Source of the DNA: Apilactobacillus apinorum
Lineage (GTDB): Bacteria; Bacillota; Bacilli; Lactobacillales; Lactobacillaceae
DNA length: 35,548 nucleotides
NCBI RefSeq assembly: GCF_001281175.1
Contig: NZ_KQ440395.1
Coordinates: forward strand, 67,560 to 103,107
Direction of reading: 5' to 3'
Numbering within the stretch: the stretch's first letter is position 1; every line of letters begins with the position of its first letter. The notes under the pieces are model-generated. The model did not search any database. It saw nothing but the letters and a program-made list of their open reading frames with translations, and was not told the origin of the DNA. This document shows, one piece after another, positions 16,662-23,693 of the stretch. The position numbers and the translations under genes were made by a program.

Positions 16662-17972
16662 ATGAGAGATCGCATCTTAGAGCATAAACAACAAATTAAG
16701 CTGTTTATTAAAGAATTAATCGGTTTCGCAATTTTATTTGCCCTTTTAGGGATGATTGTGTATTTTTTCTTTCAAAAGTCGATTTACTCCAATATTGATG
16801 CTGGCTTGAATCGCCAACGATTACGAATTGAACGAAATGTAGCTTCGACACAGGAACCACTACAGGTAAATCCGCGTCCGGGAGCCTTTAACCCTTTTAA
16901 TAATTATAGTAATGGTGATTTTCAAACTAATATTATTGTTTTTAATAAGAAGGGAATTATCTCAAATCGAGGGATGTTAGGACAAAGAACTTATCAACTT
17001 TTGAGTAAGTTAACCGTGGATTCTAGTAAGCTAAATAAGATTGATCAAATTACGCTAGGCTCTAAAAACTATGTCACCAATTTTAGAGGAGTATTATTGA
17101 AAGTTTCTAAAGATAATTTAAATACGGAATATGCAGGTAATTATGTTTTAATCTTGCAAAATATCGATGCTGAATTATTAGCTTTGCATAGCTTTATTGA
17201 AGCATTGATTGTGACATTGATATTCTTTTGGATTATTGCAATATTAATTGCTTACTACTTATCCAAATCAAGTATGAAACCGATTATTAATTCATGGCAT
17301 CGTCAAAAAGAATTTAGTTCCAATGCCGCTCATGAATTACGAACACCGTTAACGGTGATTCAAAACCAAATGGAGTATTTATTGACGAAACCCACTGATC
17401 GGATAGTTGACCAGATTCAACCGGTATCGACTACTCTAGATGAAGTTAAGCATCTAAAAGTACTAACCCAACGCTTGTTGACGTTAGCTCGTTCTGACTC
17501 CAACATTGTGCAAGCACAACGTCAATCGATTGATTTGGCGCCTTTCTTTTCATCAATGGTTGCGCCATTTAATGAAATCGCCAATAGTCAAAATAAATCT
17601 TTTATTAGTAACGTGGATGCAGAAGGGACTGGCCGAATCGATCCAGATTTAATTAAACAGTTAATGGTAATTTTGATTGATAACGCGATGAAATATACAC
17701 CACAAGGTGGTACGGTAGCGGTAAGAATTAACCGCACCCATAATGCTTTGAAATTAATGGTATCAGATACTGGAAACGGTATTTTGGACGAGGATAAACA
17801 ATTAATTTTCGAACGTTTCTACCGTACGGATAAATCTAGAAATTCCAAGACTGGTGGAAATGGATTGGGATTATCGATTGCTAAATGGATAGTTGATCAG
17901 CATCACGGACGAATTACTGTAAGGGATAATCATCCTACAGGAACTATCTTTACTGTAACTTTTAATCTATAA
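16662..17972 (+). CDS. Sensor histidine kinase
   Basis: A 436-residue membrane kinase. It has transmembrane helices at about 19-38 and 180-200, with an extracellular sensor loop of about 140 residues between them. The DHp domain has the H box AAHELRTPLTVIQNQ with phosphoacceptor His224. The ATPase domain has the N box DNAMKYTP, G1 DTGNGI, F box ERFYR and G2 GGNGLGLSIAK. No HAMP domain is obvious. It forms a two-component system with the response regulator immediately upstream. The signal is unknown; envelope stress or a sugar-lipid signal would fit the adjacent glycosylation operon. Confidence 0.93.
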   Translation: MRDRILEHKQQIKLFIKELIGFAILFALLGMIVYFFFQKSIYSNIDAGLNRQRLRIERNVASTQEPLQVNPRPGAFNPFNNYSNGDFQTNIIVFNKKGIISNRGMLGQRTYQLLSKLTVDSSKLNKIDQITLGSKNYVTNFRGVLLKVSKDNLNTEYAGNYVLILQNIDAELLALHSFIEALIVTLIFFWIIAILIAYYLSKSSMKPIINSWHRQKEFSSNAAHELRTPLTVIQNQMEYLLTKPTDRIVDQIQPVSTTLDEVKHLKVLTQRLLTLARSDSNIVQAQRQSIDLAPFFSSMVAPFNEIANSQNKSFISNVDAEGTGRIDPDLIKQLMVILIDNAMKYTPQGGTVAVRINRTHNALKLMVSDTGNGILDEDKQLIFERFYRTDKSRNSKTGGNGLGLSIAKWIVDQHHGRITVRDNHPTGTIFTVTFNL

Positions 17973-18051
17973 AAATTTATGCGACTTTTCCCGGAATTGC
18001 GGTATCTTTTTTATGGCTGTCTGTTACAATGGTATGTAATGAACAAATGAT

Positions 18052-18100
18052 AAGAGGAGGTGTGGATGGTATAAATATAAATATTTATATCTGTCTATGA
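18052..18100 (+). promoter_or_regulatory. Unusual leader of the lysozyme gene
   Basis: The only strong ribosome binding site (AGAGGAGG, 18053-18060) is 36 nt before the lysozyme ATG (18097), too far for normal initiation. Between them lie a perfect 16-bp palindrome (18075-18090) and two tiny ORFs. One is ATG-GTA-TAA at 18066. The other is a 12-codon ORF from GTG 18062 whose TGA overlaps the lysozyme ATG (ATGA). Coupled translation from the small ORF is plausible. An extended -10, TGTTACAAT, lies at 18022-18030. Confidence 0.45.
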
Positions 18101-19506
18101 AACGAAACAAAATATGGCTAATGATGATAACCATAATCGGATTGGTGCTGGCTAGCTCCTCGGTCAACGTCATGGCTGATGCAGCAAGTGCTAGTAGTGC
18201 TAACTCAACTAATACCGTTTATGATATTTCAGAATGGCAAGGACAAATTACTGATGCGCAGGCACAACAATTAAAAAATGAAGTGCCGTTTGTTATTTTA
18301 CGAGTTCAATACGGAAGTGCCTATGCTGATAAGACATTCCAAAATAACCGTGATTTAATGAATAAGTATGGGATTCCATACGGAGTATACTCGTTTAGTC
18401 AGTATGAAAATCCGGAAGATGCAGCGTATGAAGCTAAAGTATTGTATAGTCGCGCACCGAATGCATCTTTTTATGTAAATGATTATGAAGATCAAACCGT
18501 GACCTCTGGTGGCACTAATGATTCTACAGTAGCGTGGCTAAATGCCTTACGACCATTAGTTGGGAATCGAAAAATTTTACTTTATTCAGACGCTAATTTC
18601 ATGGTAAAACATTCTGCTTATGCGGTTTCTAGTTATGATGGTTATTGGTTAGCAGCTTACCAAGATAATGAACCAGCTCGAGAACATGTTTTATGGCAAT
18701 TTACTAGCCGTTTTTACTCTAAAGCATTAGGTAAGTCTTTGGATGCTAACCTATTAACATCACAAAGTGTTAATTGGTTTATTGGGGACACTTATGATGT
18801 CAATAATCCTAGCCCGGTTCCAACAATTACGGCACCAACTACGAACCAGTCTAACCAAGCATCGAATAACGCTAACCAAGGACAACAAAAGGCGCAATCG
18901 GGAGCTAATGATAGTAAAAATAGTTCCGCCGCTAATACGAACAATCCAATCGTATCAAAGAAAAAAACCACGAAGAAAAAGAAGACCACTGCTAAGAAGA
19001 AAAAAGTGGTAAAAAAAGTGGTAAATTATACGATTGTTAATAAGAAAATGATGATTAAAGCAGGATCTGGGCTAGAAATTTATAACCATGTTCCTGGCGA
19101 TACCAAGTATAGTGGTAAAATCGGAGTTAATCATCATGCGAAAAACTACGCCAACAAGGAAGTAACCATTAATTCATTGGCCAAAAATGTGGTAACCGGG
19201 AATACGTATTATCGTATATACTATAAAGGTCGTGCGATGGGATGGATTTCTACTACTGGAGTTCAAGCAAAACCAAGCATCCAGTATTCTAAGTACAATT
19301 TAACTAAAATTGTTAGATTACATCCTAAAGTTAACTTCTATAGTTCTGTAGGTGGGAAACAAATGACCAAATATGGTCAAAGTTATGCCAATACACCGGT
19401 GGTAATTAAACAACGTGCTAAGCGTCTTGGGGACAAGCATTACTACTATAAGGCATACTATAATGGTAAGTACCTAGGTTGGGCATATGCTTCAATGTTT
19501 AAATAA
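18097..19506 (+). CDS. Secreted GH25 lysozyme-like protein with C-terminal SH3/GW-like repeats
   Basis: A 469-residue exported cell-wall protein. The signal peptide (MKRNKIWLMMITIIGLVLASS) probably ends near residue 28 (VMADA). A GH25 muramidase domain follows at about 40-225: VYDISEWQG carries the first catalytic Asp and FYVNDYEDQTV the DxE-type acidic group. An Asn/Gln/Ser-rich and then very Lys-rich linker spans about 228-310. Two SH3/GW-like wall-binding repeats cover about 312-395 and 400-469, each ending in the pattern GRAMGWI or GKYLGWA. No earlier in-frame start exists. It probably remodels peptidoglycan or acts as an autolysin. It stands alone between the two-component system and hsp20. 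Confidence 0.87.
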   Translation: MKRNKIWLMMITIIGLVLASSSVNVMADAASASSANSTNTVYDISEWQGQITDAQAQQLKNEVPFVILRVQYGSAYADKTFQNNRDLMNKYGIPYGVYSFSQYENPEDAAYEAKVLYSRAPNASFYVNDYEDQTVTSGGTNDSTVAWLNALRPLVGNRKILLYSDANFMVKHSAYAVSSYDGYWLAAYQDNEPAREHVLWQFTSRFYSKALGKSLDANLLTSQSVNWFIGDTYDVNNPSPVPTITAPTTNQSNQASNNANQGQQKAQSGANDSKNSSAANTNNPIVSKKKTTKKKKTTAKKKKVVKKVVNYTIVNKKMMIKAGSGLEIYNHVPGDTKYSGKIGVNHHAKNYANKEVTINSLAKNVVTGNTYYRIYYKGRAMGWISTTGVQAKPSIQYSKYNLTKIVRLHPKVNFYSSVGGKQMTKYGQSYANTPVVIKQRAKRLGDKHYYYKAYYNGKYLGWAYASMFK

Positions 19507-19518
19507 AAATAATTACTT

Positions 19519-19553
19519 AATAGTGATTCAATAATTTGAATCACTATTTTTTT
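19519..19553 (+). terminator. Terminator after the lysozyme gene
   Basis: AATAGTGATTCA pairs with TGAATCACTATT and is followed by seven T. Confidence 0.9.
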
Positions 19554-19603
19554 GTATTTTTTTAATTTATCAACGCCGTTGTAGCAATGTTTTTAACACG
19601 CTT

Positions 19604-19630
19604 TTAGCACTCTAACAAAATAAGTGCTAA
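19604..19630. promoter_or_regulatory. CIRCE element (HrcA operator)
   Basis: TTAGCACTC-N9-AAGTGCTAA matches the HrcA-binding CIRCE consensus with one mismatch (A for G at the start of the right arm). It sits directly upstream of the hsp20 promoter. This is the standard heat-shock repression site of Firmicutes, usually seen at groES and hrcA operons. Confidence 0.85.
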
Positions 19631-19637
19631 TTTTCTC

Positions 19638-19666
19638 TTGACTATTTGACCAATACTGACTATTAT
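19638..19666 (+). promoter_or_regulatory. Sigma-A promoter of hsp20
   Basis: TTGACT (19638-19643) and TATTAT (19661-19666) have a 17-nt spacer; an overlapping TATAAT lies 3 nt further on. It starts 7 nt after the CIRCE element, so bound HrcA would hinder polymerase. Confidence 0.7.
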
Positions 19667-19729
19667 AATAATTGTTGATAGGAAATAAATAACTACCAAC
19701 TAATACAAATTTGAAAAGGGGCTTTGATT

Positions 19730-20155
19730 ATGGCTAATGAATTAAGAAATAGAGATTTTGATGTATTTGATCCAATGAGTGATTTCTTTGGTGATTTCGG
19801 TAAGAATTTTTTCAATTCAGTTGCCGGTAATCAAATGAAGACTGACGTTATTGAAAACGAAGATAATTACGTAGTAAGCTCTGAATTACCTGGTTTCAAG
19901 AAGGATGATATTCATCTAGATTACGACAATGATACTTTGAGTATTCATGCTAGTCACAATTTAAACAAAGAAGATACTAATAAAGAAGGTAAGGTTTTAA
20001 GAAAGGAACGTACTTCTAGTAACGTTGCTCGTTCATTCTACCTACCAGATGTAGAAATTGATCAAATTAGTGCAAAATATGACGGTGGTATTTTGAAAAT
20101 CGAATTACCTAAGTCAACGCAAAAACAAGCGGCACACAAGATTTCTATTAATTAA
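19730..20155 (+). CDS. Small heat-shock protein Hsp20
   Basis: A 141-residue ATP-independent holdase that binds unfolding proteins in the cytoplasm. The alpha-crystallin domain spans about 35-140, with MKTDVIENEDNYVVSSELPGF at its start and YDGGILKIELPKS at its end, typical of lactobacillar Hsp18/Hsp20. I start it at ATG 19730, with AAGGGG 8 nt before it; the in-frame TTG 6 nt upstream is badly spaced. It is monocistronic, preceded by CIRCE and a sigma-A promoter and followed by a terminator, so it is probably repressed by HrcA and induced by heat. Confidence 0.95.
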   Translation: MANELRNRDFDVFDPMSDFFGDFGKNFFNSVAGNQMKTDVIENEDNYVVSSELPGFKKDDIHLDYDNDTLSIHASHNLNKEDTNKEGKVLRKERTSSNVARSFYLPDVEIDQISAKYDGGILKIELPKSTQKQAAHKISIN

Positions 20156-20166
20156 TAATCTCAGAT

Positions 20167-20206
20167 AAAAACACCTCCAAGTCGGTAAGACCTGGAGGTG
20201 TTTTTA
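20167..20206 (+). terminator. Terminator after hsp20
   Basis: AAACACCTCCA-GTC pairs with GAC-TGGAGGTGTTT, followed by a short T-run. The next 285 nt, up to 20491, are AT-rich with no gene; a weak TTGCTA-N17-TAAATT may serve the next ORF. Confidence 0.88.
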
Positions 20207-20491
20207 GTTGAAATCATCAACACGGACATGAACTGACTGAAAATGACAATGTAATAAATCCGTTTTCGTCAATTAATTTACAAGCGTTAATATAAAATTA
20301 TTTCAATGTTGAATTGCTTTCGTAATTTTTGATGTTGCTAAGACACAAAATAATTCATTCTAACCTTTTTTAGCAAAGATTATAAATTTATTTCCGATAT
20401 TAGTACATATGATTAGAATTATTTGCTAAGATAAATATGTAAAGATAAATTCGAGTAAAATGAATTTTAGAATTAGGGATAGTGATTTAGT

Positions 20492-20797
20492 TTGAAAGAA
20501 AAGAAGAGCATATGGTGGAGTTTATTCTGGATCGGGCTAGTGCTGGGATTCTTTATCTATGGAGCGATTTATACCTTTTACACACATGACAAGCAATTAT
20601 TACATGTTTCATTGATATGGTTTTTATTATTCACCATTGCAGTATTAATATTAGGTGCTGTGGTATTAACGGTTTTTTATCGGATTATTTCTAAATATCA
20701 AGAAAATAAGTATTTTAATTATTTATTATATTTTGTAGTTTATGAACTATCAATTACTGCGGGTGGATACATTTTTAAAATGATATTTGATAGATAA
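20492..20797 (+). CDS. Small membrane protein of unknown function (3 helices)
   Basis: A 101-residue hydrophobic protein with three predicted helices at about 7-29, 37-63 and 75-96, short loops and a basic N-terminus (KEKKS). It begins at TTG with only a weak AGGGA upstream. It is followed after 27 nt by another small membrane protein, and the pair may act together. I do not recognise a family. The length and codon use look like those of a real gene. Confidence 0.6.
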   Translation: MKEKKSIWWSLFWIGLVLGFFIYGAIYTFYTHDKQLLHVSLIWFLLFTIAVLILGAVVLTVFYRIISKYQENKYFNYLLYFVVYELSITAGGYIFKMIFDR

Positions 20798-20824
20798 AAC
20801 AATTAATAGGAGCATGAAGGATTT

Positions 20825-21145
20825 ATGAAGAACAAAAAGGCCTCAATAATTATTCAAATGATCAGAAGTGGCTTTCGTAATGGCTTGGTAATGACTATTT
20901 TGGGAAATTTTACGCAACACTTATGGTTTCCAACAGTCGGGAATCACTTTTTTATTTTGGTGTTTGCGGCGATTGCCATTTCCGTTTCAGCAATTATTTT
21001 TTACGAAGATAATAAAAGATTTTATCCATTAAGTGACATGGAATTATTATTTAATTTATTCATTTTCATTATCTTTTTCTTTGTCGGAGTCGGACTATCC
21101 AACATCTTTTTGGAGTGTTTAATCGGTTTAATTACAAATTTATAA
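20825..21145 (+). CDS. Small membrane protein of unknown function
   Basis: A 106-residue hydrophobic protein with about three to four helices (17-33, 41-60, 72-90, 92-104). The ATG has AGGAGC upstream with a slightly long gap. It is in tandem with the previous membrane protein and probably co-transcribed with it. An N-terminal amphipathic segment (KKASIIIQMIRSGFRNG) precedes the first helix. No family recognised. Confidence 0.6.
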   Translation: MKNKKASIIIQMIRSGFRNGLVMTILGNFTQHLWFPTVGNHFFILVFAAIAISVSAIIFYEDNKRFYPLSDMELLFNLFIFIIFFFVGVGLSNIFLECLIGLITNL

Positions 21146-21213
21146 TGTGAAAATGAGATAAACATATTATAATATTAGTATCGATTAATTTTAATGGAAC
21201 GGAGTGGCTGATA

Positions 21214-21945
21214 ATGAGATTAGGTTGTTCAGGAACGATAATATTGGTTTTAATTATTTTAGGTTTAATGGCAAATGTGACATTAACGATTACTTTAGCA
21301 ATCATTATTGCGTTAACCGTGATTTTATATGTAGTATTTAGTAATATGTTTAAGGAACGCGCTAATCGGATAAAGGCAGCTAATAATATCGATGAAAGTA
21401 TGTCGAAAGAGACTTCATTTCAATTTAACAGTATGGTATACCATCCAATCACTTCACCTACTGATGATGTTCCCAACCGTGAAATGGTATTAAGAACCGA
21501 TCAAATTGGCTACATTAGGAGTAAGGAATTATCCAATCGTGAAAAAGAAATGAAAGCTTCTGGTTATTCTATGGAAAATATTCGCGTAGCACGTATCAAT
21601 ATGGTGCAATCTTACAATGCCCAGTATAAGTTATACGATCGCTATTATGAGGTATTAAACCTAGAAGCAGATATTACGACGGTACCTAACCGTGAAATGA
21701 CAGTATTGTTAAAACAAATGGTAATGAGTTTTTATCACCAAGAGTTCGGCTTGGATTTATCCATTCAATCGCATACTTTTGATGAAAAGATGATTAAGAA
21801 ATTCGTCGCAATTTGTCCAGAAGTTAATATGTCGATTAACTTCTTTGATAATGTTAATATCACCAATGCTGAGTTCTTGAACCAAAGAATAGACAAAGGG
21901 TGTTTAAATGCCTTTAAAAACATTATGATTGGTTATAATCTATAA
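21214..21945 (+). CDS. Membrane-anchored protein of unknown function
   Basis: A 243-residue protein with two close N-terminal helices (about 6-22 and 24-46), then a soluble domain predicted to be cytoplasmic (about 50-243). PNREMVLRTD (about 88-97) recurs as PNREMTVLLKQ (about 165-175), a short internal repeat. There is no signal peptide cleavage site. ACGGAG lies before the ATG, and a strong terminator follows the stop. No family recognised. Confidence 0.65.
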   Translation: MRLGCSGTIILVLIILGLMANVTLTITLAIIIALTVILYVVFSNMFKERANRIKAANNIDESMSKETSFQFNSMVYHPITSPTDDVPNREMVLRTDQIGYIRSKELSNREKEMKASGYSMENIRVARINMVQSYNAQYKLYDRYYEVLNLEADITTVPNREMTVLLKQMVMSFYHQEFGLDLSIQSHTFDEKMIKKFVAICPEVNMSINFFDNVNITNAEFLNQRIDKGCLNAFKNIMIGYNL

Positions 21946-21958
21946 TGATAACTGCATA

Positions 21959-21995
21959 TAAAAAGCTAGGTCGATTATCGACCTAGCTTTTTTTG
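21959..21995. terminator. Bidirectional terminator
   Basis: AAAAAGCTAGGTCGAT pairs with ATCGACCTAGCTTTTT between convergent genes, with T-runs on both strands. Confidence 0.9.
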
Positions 21996-22004
21996 ACCAT
22001 ATCT

Positions 22005-22271
22005 TTATTTATAAAATAGATTATTAATGATGATTACTAATAAATCAATTGTGAGAACTGATATAATAGCTAAGCCGAACGCGTAAACGGGGATTTTTGT
22101 ATCATCACCAAAGACACTCATGGATTTAATTTCGTTATTAAATAGATTACTAAAAGGGGCATATGACAATTTGATATCGTTTCTTAAATGATGCATAATT
22201 AATCGACAGTTGTGGCAATGAATTTGATTAAATAATATATTTCCGCAAATTGGGCATCTGTAGTGAATAAT
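22005..22271 (-). CDS. Zinc-ribbon membrane protein with an apparent AUU start
   Basis: Reading upstream of the first ATG (22196) in the same frame gives a complete zinc ribbon, HYRCPICGN, then ten residues on, HCHNC: a CxxC-x10-CxxC arrangement. A perfect AGGAGG (22277-22282) stands 5 nt before an ATT at 22271 and 8 nt before a second ATT at 22268, and no ATG, GTG or TTG start exists in frame between it and the cysteines. An extended -10, TGTTACAAT, lies just upstream at 22302-22310. From 22271 the product is 88 residues: zinc ribbon (about 5-23), a polar middle, and one C-terminal helix (about 62-86). It resembles small zinc-ribbon membrane proteins, but I know no function. If AUU is not used, the gene may be mutated, or may make only the 63-residue part. 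Confidence 0.55.
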   Translation of the reverse strand: MIHYRCPICGNILFNQIHCHNCRLIMHHLRNDIKLSYAPFSNLFNNEIKSMSVFGDDTKIPVYAFGLAIISVLTIDLLVIIINNLFYK

Positions 22272-22301
22272 AAATCCCTCCTGAATACTTACTTTAGAGT
22301 T

Positions 22302-22310
22302 ATTGTAACA
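22302..22310 (-). promoter_or_regulatory. Extended -10 promoter of the zinc-ribbon gene
   Basis: TGTTACAAT on the minus strand is an extended -10 element. It lies 20 nt upstream of the AGGAGG site of the zinc-ribbon ORF and supports the longer form of that gene. Confidence 0.5.
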
Positions 22311-22539
22311 GGTGTTTGATGAGATTTGAATTTGGTGAAATCTAGTCGTATGAACTTTTTATCCGATTTTTAGCGTTTTTTTAAGTAAATGGATAATTAT
22401 TTAGACACTTTGTTAATCGCAAAAACATTAAAAAATTTAGATAGTGCAGATAATCACAAATAATTATATTAATGTTATTATTTTGTGTTAATATAAAATT
22501 GTAATGAAAGATAATATTGGTAATTAGGAAGTGATGTAG

Positions 22540-22821
22540 TTGAATTTACACGATTTTGTGAAAGAAAATTACGAAAACGGTAATTATGATTTTGCCAAGG
22601 AAAATTATCAAAATTTTCATGATGAAACGTTGAAAAAAGAGACGGATGATTTTACTATGGGCTATAACCAGGCGATGCAAGATTATCAAAGTAAGCATCG
22701 TTTTAAACATTATCCATACAAGCTAACCGCATTACTCAATCGTATGTTGGGTAATAAGCTAAGTGAAATTGTAAATTTTACGGATGGTTATCAATCCGCT
22801 AAAAAACAGATTAAACGATAA
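22540..22821 (+). CDS. Small hydrophilic protein of unknown function
   Basis: A 93-residue charged soluble protein that starts at TTG, 8 nt after AGGAAG. It contains a tandem pattern: VKENYENGNYDFAKENYQNFHDE near the N-terminus, and two similar segments, DFTMGYNQAMQDYQS (about 37-51) and NFTDGYQSAKKQIKR at the C-terminus, suggesting an internal duplication. It was not matched to a family. It lies alone between the zinc-ribbon gene and another small protein. Confidence 0.6.
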   Translation: MNLHDFVKENYENGNYDFAKENYQNFHDETLKKETDDFTMGYNQAMQDYQSKHRFKHYPYKLTALLNRMLGNKLSEIVNFTDGYQSAKKQIKR

Positions 22822-22955
22822 ACCAATACTGATTAGTGATGCTTCTTATTCGTTAATGGTATTAATTGATGGTAAAAAAATGATTTAAAAGAAGAATGCT
22901 CTGTACTAGTTATTTGATATCCATGATTGTGATAATGATAAGAAGGTGTGGACAT

Positions 22956-23222
22956 ATGGAATCTAGTGATGATGAAAATGTAAAATACATGATGAAACTG
23001 ATTATCGATAGTTATTTGTATGACGATTTGAAGGGTTTGTCTTCGATGGAACAGCAGAACATGGAAGATTTATTGTATGATCTTATTCGGGACGCAGTGG
23101 ATGCCAGGTATCGAGATAAGCTAGCTGATATAGCGATGCAAAAAGTTAGAGAAAAAAAAGAAAATGAAGTAAGAGAACGTCGAAGATCGTTTAAAGTATT
23201 AATAAATAAAGAAAAGGAATAG
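22956..23222 (+). CDS. Small helical protein of unknown function
   Basis: An 88-residue hydrophilic protein, probably all-helical, with a highly charged C-terminal half (KVREKKENEVRERRRSFKV). I start it at the ATG at 22956, which has AAGGTG 7 nt upstream. An alternative TTG-type start upstream would add about 20 hydrophobic residues but has no ribosome binding site. The stop codon lies inside a terminator hairpin. No family recognised. Confidence 0.55.
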   Translation: MESSDDENVKYMMKLIIDSYLYDDLKGLSSMEQQNMEDLLYDLIRDAVDARYRDKLADIAMQKVREKKENEVRERRRSFKVLINKEKE

Positions 23223-23245
23223 CTCATTAGAGCTATTCTTTTTTT
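23217..23245 (+). terminator. Terminator overlapping a stop codon
   Basis: GAATAGCTC pairs with GAGCTATTC, followed by seven T. The left arm contains the stop of the preceding gene. Confidence 0.85.
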
Positions 23246-23285
23246 ATGTGTAAATTCGATCTATAATTATTCAAGAGGTGATTAG

Positions 23286-23642
23286 ATGGAAAATATTACT
23301 GAAGTGGGATGTAAATCTTATCAAGAGGATTTACGAACATATGATGACAAAGATTATCAAATAAAATATGCTGATTATGATTGGAAATTATCTTTTTTAG
23401 TTTATCAGATGATGATTTTTGAATTGACTGATTATCATCTATTAGAACAACCAGAAAAGGACTACTTGTGTTTTGGTAAAACCTGTAACAATGAAGTAAT
23501 AGCTTTAGTCGAGTGGTTTAAAAGAAATCATCAACTTTATTTATTAACAAAATCAGAATATAGCATTTTTGATGGTCATAAAGGTAAGATACATTTTTTT
23601 GGTGAATTTTTTTATGGGATAAAAAATAAACAAGAAGTATAA
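23286..23642 (+). CDS. Hypothetical protein, 118 aa
   Basis: A soluble protein rich in aromatic and acidic residues, with two cysteines in CFGKTCNNE (about 62-70). AGAGGTG precedes the ATG at good spacing. It lies just before the DUF262 gene in the same direction, with 51 nt between, so it could be co-transcribed with it. No family recognised, and I do not see a nuclease or toxin signature. Confidence 0.6.
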   Translation: MENITEVGCKSYQEDLRTYDDKDYQIKYADYDWKLSFLVYQMMIFELTDYHLLEQPEKDYLCFGKTCNNEVIALVEWFKRNHQLYLLTKSEYSIFDGHKGKIHFFGEFFYGIKNKQEV

Positions 23643-23693
23643 TTATAACTATGATAAAATGATTAAAACGAATAATTTTATAAGGAGTGGTTT

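Noticed and set aside
18792-18989. Minus-strand ORF rich in Phe and Val opposite the lysozyme linker
   Set aside because: It is the antisense image of the Lys-rich linker and has no start signals.
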